In this document: positions 18,255-26,936 of the stretch, piece after piece | Layout of the letters: every line of letters begins with the position of its first letter | Numbering within the stretch: the first letter of the stretch is position 1 | Assembly: GCA_036227345.1 (NCBI GenBank) | Contig: CP109468.1 | Location: 2,046,001-2,110,000, forward strand | Source of the DNA: Streptomyces sp. NBC_01463 | GTDB lineage: Bacteria > Actinomycetota > Actinomycetes > Streptomycetales > Streptomycetaceae | Direction of reading: 5' to 3' | DNA length: 64,000 nucleotides | The notes under the pieces: model-generated | Told to the model about the DNA's origin: nothing | The model's input: the letters and a program-made list of their open reading frames with translations, nothing else | Databases searched by the model: none | Translations under genes and position numbers: made by a program

Positions 18255-19334
18255 TCAGATCTCGCGCCACTGCCCGAAGCTCAGGCCCGGCCCGTCCGTC
18301 TGCCTCGCCACGCGCGGCACACCGTCCGGGCCGGCGACCGCCATCACCAGCAGGCCCTCGGCGTCGTGCGCCAGCGCCGGGGTGGTCAGGCAGGGGGCTC
18401 CGGTGTCGGACCACCACAGGCCGTCGGCCTCGTTCTCGGTGACCCCGACGCCGACGACCGCGGTGCCGTTCGTCCCGCGATGGGCCAGCACCGTGCAGTC
18501 GAGCCCGTCCAGGGACGTGCGGACCGCCGCGTGCGGACCGTCGCCCGGGGCGCCGCCCAGGGGCATGGTCCCGGTGCCGGCGCGGTAGGCGACGACCCCG
18601 TGCTCGGGATCCGTCCAGTAGTAGGTGGCCCGGCCGGGTGCCGTCTCCAGGACGCTGAGGGAGCCGGGGTCCGCCGTGATCTCCAGGCTCCGGAACGCGC
18701 CGAATCCCCCGGCGGGCTCCTGCTGCTCCCAGTACAGGCAGGCCTCGTGCGTCGCCGCGAGGAGCACGACGCAGCCGGAGGCGAGCGCGACCACCGCGGG
18801 CTCCTGCTTGATGTGCTTGCCGCGCAGGTCCTCCCAGCCACGCCATTTCCCGTCGGGCCGCTCGCGGCGCATCATCATGCCCCCGCGCCCGTTGCGTACG
18901 GCGATGTGCACCTCGCCGGACTCGCTGACGACGGCGACGGGCGCACCGAGCCTGCGGCCCACGTCGGCTTCCTTGTGCGGGGTGCCGAGCGAGTGCCAGG
19001 CCGAGGCCGGGCGGCCGGTCTGGTACTGGATCGCGTGCACGATGTCGACGGTGACCGCTCCGTCGGCCGCGCTTCGTTCACGACGGCCGGCGAAGTGGAC
19101 GTAGGCATCGGCGTTCTGGGTCACGGACAGATGCGTCAGGTCAGGCGCCGGCACCGTGTCCTGAGCGTCCCAGCCGGGACCGCCCGGGCGGCTCTCCGTC
19201 CAGCGGCGCAGGCCGCCCTCCCCGGGGACGTAGGCGGTGAGCCTGCCGTCCTTCCCGCGGGTGAGCCAGATGCCGCGGAGCGCCTTGCTTTCAGGCGCGA
19301 CCTTCGAGGTCGCACGGGCATCCTGTCCGAGCAT
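18255..19334 (-). CDS. PLL-like beta-propeller protein, paralogue 3
   Basis: This 359-residue propeller is closely related to the 16955-18055 protein. Shared segments include DGRLTAYV, LTHLSV, SAWHSLGTPHK, MPLGGAPGDG, the VDIVHAIQYQTGRP block and the C-terminal RQTDGPGLSFGQWREI. ATG 19334 follows AAAGGTGA. There is no signal peptide (MLGQDARATSKVAPESK...), so all three tandem propellers appear to be cytoplasmic or exported by an unrecognised route. It is the first gene of the three-gene propeller run and is separated from the next by 199 bp. The function is unknown. The fold suggests glycan binding. Confidence 0.7.
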   Translation of the reverse strand: MLGQDARATSKVAPESKALRGIWLTRGKDGRLTAYVPGEGGLRRWTESRPGGPGWDAQDTVPAPDLTHLSVTQNADAYVHFAGRRERSAADGAVTVDIVHAIQYQTGRPASAWHSLGTPHKEADVGRRLGAPVAVVSESGEVHIAVRNGRGGMMMRRERPDGKWRGWEDLRGKHIKQEPAVVALASGCVVLLAATHEACLYWEQQEPAGGFGAFRSLEITADPGSLSVLETAPGRATYYWTDPEHGVVAYRAGTGTMPLGGAPGDGPHAAVRTSLDGLDCTVLAHRGTNGTAVVGVGVTENEADGLWWSDTGAPCLTTPALAHDAEGLLVMAVAGPDGVPRVARQTDGPGLSFGQWREI

Positions 19335-19639
19335 GGTCTGCGATCACCTTTCAAGAACCGGTGTTCGAGCAACGCGTGCAGCGTCCCGAAGCTGTCACAT
19401 CCTAAGCCCCGCCCCGAAGGTGCCTTCCGGCCCGCCCCGCGTACGGTTTCGCGGCCGCCCGGCGACTCCCCCGGCCGGTCGGCGGGCCGTCTTCACACCA
19501 TGGGCACCGTACGTACACCAGATCGACTGTCTATAGTGCTCATTCACCAGGAAACGCGGACCGGCTTCACCCCCCACCCGAGTCCCACCCCCATCACCTG
19601 CGCCCTGACCAGGCCACAAGTTGTGAGGACTCACTCAGG
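19335..19639. promoter_or_regulatory. Divergent intergenic region, propeller genes / LCP gene
   Basis: This 305-bp gap contains no gene. A TATAGT hexamer at 19532-19537 is a possible -10 for the LCP gene, though no convincing -35 is visible. GTGAG-GA-CTCAC (19623-19634) is a short dyad directly before the LCP start. The promoter of the propeller gene was not located. Confidence 0.3.
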
Positions 19640-20737
19640 ATGAGCCAAGACGCCACCATGCCCGGACACCGGAGCTCCCCGGAGAACCCCCGCCGCGGGC
19701 GCAAGCGTGTGCGGACGCGGGGCCAGCGCATACGCCGGGCCGTCCTGCTGTCCGTTCTGGTGCTCGTCATCGCCGCGGGCGGCACGGCCTACTGGCTCTA
19801 CAGCCGGCTCGACGGGAACATCAAGGGCGTCGACATCAACAAGGCGCTCGGTGAGGACCGTCCCGAGAAGCTGCCGACCAGCGGGCAGAACCTGCTGGTC
19901 CTGGGCTCGGACTCGCGGGCCGGGGCCGAGAACAAGGAGCTGGGCGGCGGCGCGGGCGTCAGCGGGGCACGTTCCGACACGGCGATGGTCGTGCACATCC
20001 CGGAAGGGCGCAGCAAGGCGGTCGCCGTCTCGATACCCCGTGACACCCTGGTGACCCGGCCCGAGTGCACCAAGGCCGACGGCTCGACGGTGAAGTCCGC
20101 GAACCGTGTGATGTTCAACTCCGTGTACTCCCAGGTCGGCCCCGCCTGTGTGGTCAAGACCGTCGAGAAGCTGTCCGGTGTGCGCATCGACCACTACCTG
20201 GAGATCAACTTCTCCGGGTTCAAGGGTCTCGTCGACGCCATCGGAGGCGTGACCGTCGACGTCCCCGAGGACATCCACGACAAGTCCTCCGGTCTCGACC
20301 TCACCGCCGGGTCCCACAAGCTCGACGGCACCCAGTCCCTCGCCTACGTCCGCACCCGGCACGGCATCGGTGACGGCAGCGACCTCGGGCGCATCGGGCT
20401 CCAGCAGCAGTTCCTGTTCGCCCTGCTCAGCGAGGTCAAGAAGCAGGATCTGCTGGGGAGTCCGACCAGCGCCTACAAGATCGCTAACTCCGCGACCAAG
20501 TCGCTGACCACCGACGAGGGTCTCGCCTCGCTCAAGTCGCTGACCGACTTCGCCCGTTCGATGAACGGGGTCGACCCGGCATCGATGGAGACCATCATGC
20601 TCCCTGTCGCCTACGACAAAATCGACCCGAACCGGGTGATCTCCGCGGAGCCGCAGGCCGGCACGCTGTGGAAGGCGATCCGCGAGGACGCCACCATCCC
20701 GGAGTCCGCCAAGAAGTCGCCTGCCACCGGCGGCTGA
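19640..20737 (+). CDS. LytR-CpsA-Psr (LCP) family wall-polymer ligase
   Basis: This 365-residue type II membrane protein has an Arg-rich cytoplasmic N-terminus (RRGRKRVRTRGQR), one membrane segment at about 34-54, and an extracellular LCP domain from about 83 to 300. Typical LCP residues are visible in LLVLGSDSRAG (D91, R93), SIPRDTLV and YVRTRHGIGDGSDLGR. The family transfers undecaprenyl-pyrophosphate-linked glycopolymers (teichoic acids, arabinogalactan, capsule) onto peptidoglycan. It is encoded divergently from the propeller genes and close to the CDP-alcohol/TagF operon, so it is a good candidate for the final attachment step of that polymer. Confidence 0.9.
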   Translation: MSQDATMPGHRSSPENPRRGRKRVRTRGQRIRRAVLLSVLVLVIAAGGTAYWLYSRLDGNIKGVDINKALGEDRPEKLPTSGQNLLVLGSDSRAGAENKELGGGAGVSGARSDTAMVVHIPEGRSKAVAVSIPRDTLVTRPECTKADGSTVKSANRVMFNSVYSQVGPACVVKTVEKLSGVRIDHYLEINFSGFKGLVDAIGGVTVDVPEDIHDKSSGLDLTAGSHKLDGTQSLAYVRTRHGIGDGSDLGRIGLQQQFLFALLSEVKKQDLLGSPTSAYKIANSATKSLTTDEGLASLKSLTDFARSMNGVDPASMETIMLPVAYDKIDPNRVISAEPQAGTLWKAIREDATIPESAKKSPATGG

Positions 20738-20753
20738 CGCCGCGGCAGACCGT

Positions 20754-20788
20754 ACGGCCCCGCCGGCCCCGTGGCCCGGCGGGGCCGT
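20754..20788. terminator. Bidirectional terminator, LCP gene / permease gene
   Basis: ACGGCCCCGCCGG pairs with CCGGCGGGGCCGT over a 9-nt loop, between two convergent genes whose stops lie at 20737 and 20794. Confidence 0.8.
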
Positions 20789-20793
20789 CGTCG

Positions 20794-22299
20794 TCACACC
20801 CGGGTGCGGTTCACCCGGCTGTGCCCGCGTCCGTACGCGAAGTAGATGACCACGCCGATGACCATCCAGACGCCGAACCGCAGCCACGTCTCGGCCGGCA
20901 GGTTGAGCATCAGCCAGACCGACGCGGCGACCGACAGGATCGGGATCAGCGGGACCAGCGGCGTGCGGAAGGCGCGGTGCAGGTCGGGGCGGGTGCGGCG
21001 CAGGACGATGACGCCCAGCGCCACGACGACGAAGGCGAAGAGCGTGCCGATGTTCACCAGCGTCGCGAGTTCGTTGATGCTGGTGAAACCGGCGATGACC
21101 GCGATGAGCACGCCGAGCAGGATGGTCGGGCGGTACGGGGTGTGGAACCGCGGGTGCGTCTTGGAGAAGAAGCGCGGCAGCAGGCCGTCGCGGCTCATCG
21201 CGAAGAACACCCGGGTCTGGCCCAGCAGCAGGATCATGCAGACCACGGTGAGGCCGACCGCGGCGCCGAAGCTGATGACGCCCGCGTAGAAGGGGTGGCC
21301 GACGGCCTTGAAGGCGTCGGCGAGCGGGGCGCTCACGGAGAGCTCGGTGTAGTGCTGCATTCCGGTGACGACGATCGATACGGCGACGTACAGGGCCGTG
21401 CAGATGAAGAGCGAGGCCATGATGCCGCGCGGCATGTCGCGCTGCGGGACCCTCGTCTCCTCGGCGGCCGTGGCGACGACGTCGAAGCCGATGAAGGCGA
21501 AGAAGACGACGGAGGCGGCGGTGAAGATGCCCATGACGCCGAAGTTCGTGGGGGCGTAGCCGAAGATCAGCTGGACCAGCGGGGCGTCAAGGCCCGATCC
21601 GGAGGGCTGCGGCTGGGCCTCGGGGACGAAGGGCGAGTAGTTCGCCGTGTCGATGAAGAAGAGCCCCGCGATGATCACGATCAGGACGACGGTCACCTTG
21701 ATGGCGACCACCACCGTCGTGACCCGCGCGGACAGCTTCATGCCGAGGACCAGGATGACGGTCAGCACCAGCACGAGGACGAAGGCGAGGATGTCGAAGC
21801 CGAATCCGTCCGCCACGTCCGGTCCGGAGAGCGCGTCGGGAAGGTGCCAGCCCGCGTTGTCCAGCAGCGAGCGGACGTAGCCGGACCAGCCGACCGCCAC
21901 CACCGCCGTGCCCAGCGCGAACTCCAGGACCAGGTCCCAGCCGATGATCCAGGCGACCAGCTCACCGAGCGAGGCGTAGGAGAAGGTGTACGCCGAGCCG
22001 GCCACCGGGACGGTGGAGGCGAACTCCGCGTAGCAGAGCGCGGCCAGGCCGCAGACGACGCCCGCCACCACGAAGGCGATGGCGGTGGCCGGTCCGGCGG
22101 TCTCCTTGGCCACCTTGCCGGTGAGCACGAAGATGCCGGTGCCGATGATGACGCCCACTCCGAAGACCGTGAGGTCCAGGGCGGAGAGGGACTTCTTGAG
22201 GGCGTGCTCCGGCTCCTCGGTGTCGCGGATGGACTGTTCGACCGTCTTGGTCCGGAACAGCCCGTCTCCACTGGGGGGCAGGTCCTGCTGGGTGCTCAC
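20794..22299 (-). CDS. APC superfamily amino acid permease
   Basis: This 501-residue transporter has about 12-13 hydrophobic helices. GTG 22299 is chosen because GGAGGT lies just upstream. An earlier in-frame start at 22359 lacks a ribosome-binding site and adds a charged tail. The conserved helix-1 motif FGVGVIIGTGIFVLTG and the following GPATAIAFVVAGVVCGLAALCYAEF are typical of the cationic amino acid transporter-like branch. VVFFAFIGFDVVATAAEE is the matching helix-6 region. The substrate cannot be assigned from sequence. It is probably monocistronic, with hairpins on both sides. Confidence 0.88.
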   Translation of the reverse strand: MSTQQDLPPSGDGLFRTKTVEQSIRDTEEPEHALKKSLSALDLTVFGVGVIIGTGIFVLTGKVAKETAGPATAIAFVVAGVVCGLAALCYAEFASTVPVAGSAYTFSYASLGELVAWIIGWDLVLEFALGTAVVAVGWSGYVRSLLDNAGWHLPDALSGPDVADGFGFDILAFVLVLVLTVILVLGMKLSARVTTVVVAIKVTVVLIVIIAGLFFIDTANYSPFVPEAQPQPSGSGLDAPLVQLIFGYAPTNFGVMGIFTAASVVFFAFIGFDVVATAAEETRVPQRDMPRGIMASLFICTALYVAVSIVVTGMQHYTELSVSAPLADAFKAVGHPFYAGVISFGAAVGLTVVCMILLLGQTRVFFAMSRDGLLPRFFSKTHPRFHTPYRPTILLGVLIAVIAGFTSINELATLVNIGTLFAFVVVALGVIVLRRTRPDLHRAFRTPLVPLIPILSVAASVWLMLNLPAETWLRFGVWMVIGVVIYFAYGRGHSRVNRTRV

Positions 22300-22386
22300 C
22301 GGCGTACCTCCACGCACTCGTCGTGCACGCCATGATTCGGACCCGGCCGCCTCCGCCACGCCTCACCGGGCGGGATTTCACACGAA

Positions 22387-22428
22387 TGGGCCGGTCGGTC
22401 CACCCGTACAGGGTGGGCGACCGGCCCA
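22387..22428 (-). terminator. Terminator after dxs
   Basis: TGGGCCGGTCGGTCCACCC and GGGTGGGCGACCGGCCCA form a long, nearly perfect stem with a short GTACA loop, located 23 bp beyond the dxs stop on the minus strand. Confidence 0.75.
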
Positions 22429-22450
22429 GTCGGCCGTGCGGCGGTACGCG

Positions 22451-24430
22451 TCAGTCGCGGACCGGCTCCGCCACCGAGCTGTTCGCCGCGTCCGTGTCGT
22501 AGCGGCCGTCGAGCTTGGCGACCAGGCCGGTGACCTGACGGGCGATGTCCGGTGCGGTCAGCCCGATCTCGGCCATCACCTCCTTGCGGGAGGCGTGGTC
22601 CAGGAAGACCGGCGGGATGCCGAAGTCGCGCAGCGGTACGTCGACGTCGGCGTCGCGCAGGGCCTGGGCGACGGCGGAGCCGACACCGCCGGCCCGGCTG
22701 TTGTCCTCGACGGTGACGACGACCCGGTGCCTGGCCGCGAGCGGGGCCATGGCCTCGTCGACGGGCTTGACCCAGCGGGGGTCGACGACGGTGGTCGAGA
22801 TGCCCTGGGCGTCGAGCAGGTCCGCGATCTCCAGGCACATCGGGGCGAGCGCCCCGATGGAGACGAGCAGGACGTCCGGCCGGGCGGCGGCCGGCTTGCG
22901 CAGCACGTCCATGCCGCCGGCCGTGCCGACGGCCTTGACCGACGGGCCGACCGCGCCCTTGGAGAAGCGGACGACCGTCGGCGCGTCGTCGACCTCGACG
23001 GCCTCGCGCAGTTGGGCGCGGACCTGGTCGGCGTCGCGCGGGGCGGCGATCCGCAGCGTCGGCACGCACTGCAGGATCGACATGTCCCACATGCCGTTGT
23101 GCGAGGCGCCGTCCGTACCGGTGACCCCGGCCCGGTCCAGGACGAACGTCACACCGCACTTGTGCAGGGCGACGTCCATCAGGACCTGGTCGAAGGCGCG
23201 GTTCAGGAAGGTGGCGTACACCGCGAAGACCGGGTGCAGACCGCCGGTGGCGAGGCCCGCCGCGGAGACCGCGCCGTGCTGCTCGGCGATGCCGACGTCG
23301 TAGATCCGGTCCGGGAAGGCCTTCTCGAACTTGGTCAGGCCGACCGGCTGGAGCATGGCCGCGGTGATCGCGACGATGTCCTCGCGCTCGTGGCCGAGCT
23401 TGACCATCTCCTCGCCGAAGACGGAGGTCCAGTCGAGGCCGGAGGTGGCGACGGGCAGGCCGGTGTCGGGGTGGATCTTGCCGACGGCGTGGAAGCGGTC
23501 CGCCTCGTCGAGCAGGGCCGGGGTGTAGCCGCGGCCCTTCTCCGTGAGGCAGTGCACGATGACGGGCCCGCCGAAGCGCTTGGCGCGCTGGAGCGCCGAC
23601 TCCAGGGCCTCCAGGTCGTGGCCGTCGATCGGGCCGACGTACTTCAGGCCGAGGTCCTCGAACATGCCCTGCGGGGCGATGAAGTCCTTGAGGCCCTTCT
23701 TGGCGCCGTGCAGCGTCTCGTACAGCGGCTTGCCGACGACGGGGGTGCGCTCCAGGAGGTCCTTGCCGCGGGCCAGGAAGCGTTCGTAGCCGTCGGTGGT
23801 GCGCAGGGTCGCCAGGTGGTTGGCGAGGCCGCCGATGGTCGGGGCGTAGGAGCGCTCGTTGTCGTTGACGACGATGACGAGGGGGCGGTCCTTGGCGGCG
23901 GCGATGTTGTTCAGCGCCTCCCAGGCCATGCCGCCGGTGAGAGCTCCGTCACCGATGACCGCGACGACGTGGTCGGGGCGGCCCAGCACCTCGTTGGCCT
24001 TGGCCAGGCCGTCGGCCCAGCCGAGCACGGTGGAGGCGTGGGAGTTCTCGATGACGTCGTGCTCGGACTCGGCGCGCGAGGGGTAGCCGGAGAGGCCGCC
24101 CTTGCTCTTGAGCTTCGAGAAGTCCTGCCGGCCGGTGAGGAGCTTGTGCACATAGCTCTGGTGGCCGGTGTCGAAGAGGACCTTGTCCTTCGGCGAGTCG
24201 AAGACCCGGTGCAGGGCGATGGTCAGCTCGACCACGCCGAGGTTGGGTCCGAGGTGGCCGCCGGTCTTGGAGACGGCGTCGACGAGGAAGGCCCGGATCT
24301 CTTCGGCGAGCTGCTCCAGCTGCTCGGGGGTGAGCCGGTCCAGGTCACGCGGTCCGCCGATGCGGTTCAGCAGATCCCATCCGTCGCCCGCCACCGCCCG
24401 TGCATGACGCGCTTCGCGCGGCTGTGTCAC
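22451..24430 (-). CDS. dxs: 1-deoxy-D-xylulose-5-phosphate synthase
   Basis: This 659-residue thiamine-diphosphate enzyme condenses pyruvate and glyceraldehyde-3-phosphate, the entry step of the MEP isoprenoid pathway. GTG 24430 follows AAGGAGG, and the protein then reads into [19 protein letters not shown], the normal DXS N-terminus. The open frame continues far upstream but overlaps xylH antisense-wise and is rejected. The TPP-binding motif GDGALTGG...NDN is at about 155-185. The transketolase pyrimidine domain ([23 protein letters not shown]) and the C-terminal transketolase domain follow in order. Such enzymes supply precursors for quinones, hopanoids and terpenes. Confidence 0.95.
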   Translation of the reverse strand: MTQPREARHARAVAGDGWDLLNRIGGPRDLDRLTPEQLEQLAEEIRAFLVDAVSKTGGHLGPNLGVVELTIALHRVFDSPKDKVLFDTGHQSYVHKLLTGRQDFSKLKSKGGLSGYPSRAESEHDVIENSHASTVLGWADGLAKANEVLGRPDHVVAVIGDGALTGGMAWEALNNIAAAKDRPLVIVVNDNERSYAPTIGGLANHLATLRTTDGYERFLARGKDLLERTPVVGKPLYETLHGAKKGLKDFIAPQGMFEDLGLKYVGPIDGHDLEALESALQRAKRFGGPVIVHCLTEKGRGYTPALLDEADRFHAVGKIHPDTGLPVATSGLDWTSVFGEEMVKLGHEREDIVAITAAMLQPVGLTKFEKAFPDRIYDVGIAEQHGAVSAAGLATGGLHPVFAVYATFLNRAFDQVLMDVALHKCGVTFVLDRAGVTGTDGASHNGMWDMSILQCVPTLRIAAPRDADQVRAQLREAVEVDDAPTVVRFSKGAVGPSVKAVGTAGGMDVLRKPAAARPDVLLVSIGALAPMCLEIADLLDAQGISTTVVDPRWVKPVDEAMAPLAARHRVVVTVEDNSRAGGVGSAVAQALRDADVDVPLRDFGIPPVFLDHASRKEVMAEIGLTAPDIARQVTGLVAKLDGRYDTDAANSSVAEPVRD

Positions 24431-24543
24431 CGTGCCTCCTTGCGATTGTGCTGGTCGAGCATGCCGATCCGATGAGTCTAATGTTCCGCCCGCCGCATCG
24501 GGCATCCACCCGGGGTGTGCTGTCCCACCCCGGGCCGGTACGT

Positions 24544-24584
24544 GACAGTGCCCGGCGCCCTGTGGAGGGGCGCCGGGCACTGTC
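24544..24584 (-). terminator. Terminator after the xylFGH operon
   Basis: A 17-bp perfect stem (GACAGTGCCCGGCGCCC and its complement) with a 7-nt loop lies about 40 bp beyond the xylH stop on the minus strand, between xylH and dxs. Confidence 0.85.
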
Positions 24585-24624
24585 CGGCGTTGCGTGTCAC
24601 GGGGCCCCGCGGGGCCGGGTGAGC

Positions 24625-25923
24625 CTAGGCGCGGCCTGCGGTCTTCTGGGTCTTGCGCGAGACCGAGTCGATGATCACAGCGATGAGGAGTACTCCACCG
24701 GTGATCATGTACTGGATCGCGTTCGACGACAGGTTCATCTGGTTGAGGCCCTGGACGATCGACTGGATGACCAGGATGCCCAGCAGCGCGGACCAGACCT
24801 TGCCGCGTCCGCCGAACAGGGACGTACCGCCGATGACGGCCGCGGCGATGCACATCATCAGCTGGTTGCCGCCACCGAGCGAACGGTCGGCGCCGCCGGT
24901 CGCGGAGGCCAGGAAGAGACCGCCGACCGCACCGAGCGTGCCGGAGATCATGAACACCGAGATGCGGATCCAGGACACGTTGATGCCGGCCCGACGCGCT
25001 GCCTCGATGCCACCGCCGACTGCGAAGATCTGACGGCCGTAGGTGGTGCGACGCAGCACGAAGTCGGTGATGACCAGGATCGCGAGGAAGATCACCAGGG
25101 AGAGCGGGAGGCCCTGCTCCTGGTTGAACGCATACGCGGCCAGGAGGGACAGGACGGCGAGCAGCCCGGTGCGCAGGATGATCTCGCTCTGCGGGCGGTG
25201 CGGCAGCTCGGCGGCCTTGCGGCGGCGCGAGTCGCGCAGCTGCGCGAGGTAGAAGGCGACGATCACGAACACGGCGAGACCGTAGGCGGCGGCGACGTCT
25301 GCGAAGTAGTAGCTGGTCAGGTCGCGGACGAAGCTGCCGAGCGGGGTGGTGATGGTGGACTTCTCGCCCATCACCCAGGTCTGCATACCGGCCCAGCCCA
25401 GGAAGCCTGCCAGCGTCACGACGAACGCGGGCACGCCGATCTTGGCGAAGACGATGCCGTGGAAGGCGCCGATGACCGTGCCGGACAGGATGCCGACCAC
25501 GATGGCGAGGGAGTCGGGTATGTCCGTGCCGACCACGGCCCACACCGCACCCGCGAGGCCCGCGACGGAACCGACCGCGAGGTCGATCTCGCCGAGCAGC
25601 AGGACGAAGACGATGCCCACGGCCATGATGCCGGGGCCCGCCGCGTACAACGTGATCTGGTCGAGGTTGTACGAGGTGAGGAAGTTTCCGGTCTCGGCCT
25701 GGAAGACGATCCCGATGATGATCAGGCCCACCACGACGGGCAGCGAGCCGATCTCGCCCGAACGCACCTTGCGCTTGAACTCGGTCCAGTAGCCCTTGAA
25801 GCCCTGCTCACGGATGAGCAGGCGGGGGTCAACGACCCTGACAGCGCCGGCCGCTGCCGCGGGAGCCTCGGTGGCCTCTGCCTGGGCCGGCACCTTGGCC
25901 GAAGTCTCGTTGGTCTTGCTCAC
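24625..25923 (-). CDS. xylH: Xylose ABC transporter permease
   Basis: This 432-residue inner-membrane permease belongs to the ribose/xylose (BPD_transp_2) type. GTG 25923 overlaps the xylG stop as GTGA. After a hydrophilic Ala/Pro-rich N-terminus (1-65) come about ten or more hydrophobic helices, including [22 protein letters not shown] and the coupling-region signature [21 protein letters not shown], diagnostic for this family. [26 protein letters not shown] near the C-terminus is also typical. With XylF and XylG it forms a pentose importer. The gene order and adjacent ROK regulator match the S. coelicolor xylFGH-rok7B7 locus as I recall it. Confidence 0.9.
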   Translation of the reverse strand: MSKTNETSAKVPAQAEATEAPAAAAGAVRVVDPRLLIREQGFKGYWTEFKRKVRSGEIGSLPVVVGLIIIGIVFQAETGNFLTSYNLDQITLYAAGPGIMAVGIVFVLLLGEIDLAVGSVAGLAGAVWAVVGTDIPDSLAIVVGILSGTVIGAFHGIVFAKIGVPAFVVTLAGFLGWAGMQTWVMGEKSTITTPLGSFVRDLTSYYFADVAAAYGLAVFVIVAFYLAQLRDSRRRKAAELPHRPQSEIILRTGLLAVLSLLAAYAFNQEQGLPLSLVIFLAILVITDFVLRRTTYGRQIFAVGGGIEAARRAGINVSWIRISVFMISGTLGAVGGLFLASATGGADRSLGGGNQLMMCIAAAVIGGTSLFGGRGKVWSALLGILVIQSIVQGLNQMNLSSNAIQYMITGGVLLIAVIIDSVSRKTQKTAGRA

Positions 25924-26699
25924 TTGGATGCCTCCGCGCTGCGGGACTTGCGGCGGGTCACGGCGTTGTCGGTGGCGCCCGTGATCGCGGCGATGATTTC
26001 TTCGTGGCTGGTCGTCGCCACGGGGAAGATGCCGTTGTTGTGGCCGAGTCGCAGCACGGCGACCTTGTCTGCGACAGCCTTCACATCGGCCATGTTGTGG
26101 CTGATGAGGATGACGCCGAGGTTCTGCTCGCGCAGCCGCTCCACCAGGTCGAGGACCTGTGCGGTCTGCTCGACGCCGAGGGCCGCGGTGGGCTCGTCCA
26201 GGATCACGATCTTGGGGTTGCCGACCAGGGCACGGGCGATGGCCACGACCTGGCGCTGGCCGCCGGAGAGCGCGGCAACCGGGATACGGACGCTGGGGAT
26301 ACGGATGGAGAGCGTGGACAGGAGGTCCTGTGCCCGCTTCTCCATGGCGACCTCGTCGAGGACGCCGCCCTTCTTGATCTCGCGGCCGAGGAAGAGGTTG
26401 GCGACGACATCCAGGTTGTCGCAGAGCGCGAGGTCCTGGTAGACGGTGGCGACGCCGAGGTTCTGGGCGTCGTGCGGACGGTTGATGTCCACCTTCGTGC
26501 CCTCCCACTCGATGACGCCCTCATCGATGGGGTGCACGCCGGCGATCGTCTTGACCAGCGTGGACTTTCCTGCACCGTTGTCGCCGACCAGGGCGACCAC
26601 TTCTCCGGCGTGGACTTCGAGATCGACACCGGAGAGGACCTGGACCGCTCCGAATCGCTTGAAGACTCCACGCAACGCCAGCACGGGCGTCTGTGACAC
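25920..26699 (-). CDS. xylG: Xylose ABC transporter ATP-binding protein
   Basis: This 259-residue protein has a single ABC ATPase domain, unlike E. coli XylG/RbsA, which carry two. GTG 26699 is preferred: AAGGAG sits nine bases upstream, whereas ATG 26708 would directly abut that site. Motifs are complete: Walker A GDNGAGKST, Q-loop TVYQDLALC, signature LSGGQRQ, Walker B IVILDEP and the switch histidine in LISHN. It energises uptake through XylH. A 237-bp gap with a hairpin and a pair of direct repeats separates it from xylF, so expression of the ATPase and permease may be set lower than that of the binding protein. Confidence 0.9.
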   Translation of the reverse strand: MSQTPVLALRGVFKRFGAVQVLSGVDLEVHAGEVVALVGDNGAGKSTLVKTIAGVHPIDEGVIEWEGTKVDINRPHDAQNLGVATVYQDLALCDNLDVVANLFLGREIKKGGVLDEVAMEKRAQDLLSTLSIRIPSVRIPVAALSGGQRQVVAIARALVGNPKIVILDEPTAALGVEQTAQVLDLVERLREQNLGVILISHNMADVKAVADKVAVLRLGHNNGIFPVATTSHEEIIAAITGATDNAVTRRKSRSAEASK

Positions 26700-26715
26700 G
26701 TGAACCATCTCCTTC

Positions 26716-26753
26716 GCCGCCTGACCGGCGGGGATGTGCCGCCTGACCGGCGG
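26716..26753 (-). repeat. 16-bp direct repeat in the xylG leader
   Basis: GCCGCCTGACCGGCGG occurs twice (26716-26731 and 26738-26753) with a 22-bp period, ending a few bases before the xylG ribosome-binding site. Each copy is itself a small dyad (CCGCC-N5-GGCGG) able to form a hairpin. Confidence 0.6.
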
Positions 26754-26900
26754 AGACGCCGCGCCACGAGGGGCAGCGTCGACGTACTGGAAGTACTGGG
26801 GGAAATGTCCGGCACCCGGCCGGCAGCGGGGTGTGGGCCGACCGGGGCCGGACAGTCGTGGGGCGGGCGGACTCGGCCATGCGGCGCGTTCACACCCGCG

Positions 26901-26928
26901 CGCGCCAGGGCCTGTCGGCCCTGGCGCG
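26901..26928 (-). terminator. Intra-operon hairpin between xylF and xylG
   Basis: CGCGCCAGGGCC pairs perfectly with GGCCCTGGCGCG over TGTC, nine bases beyond the xylF stop. Hairpins in this position in binding-protein operons usually stabilise the upstream message or cause partial termination. Confidence 0.7.
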
Positions 26929-26936
26929 AGGAGGGA

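Noticed and set aside
24431..25543. Extension of the dxs frame upstream
   Set aside because: It runs into a different frame of xylH, and a strong AAGGAGG sits before GTG 24430.
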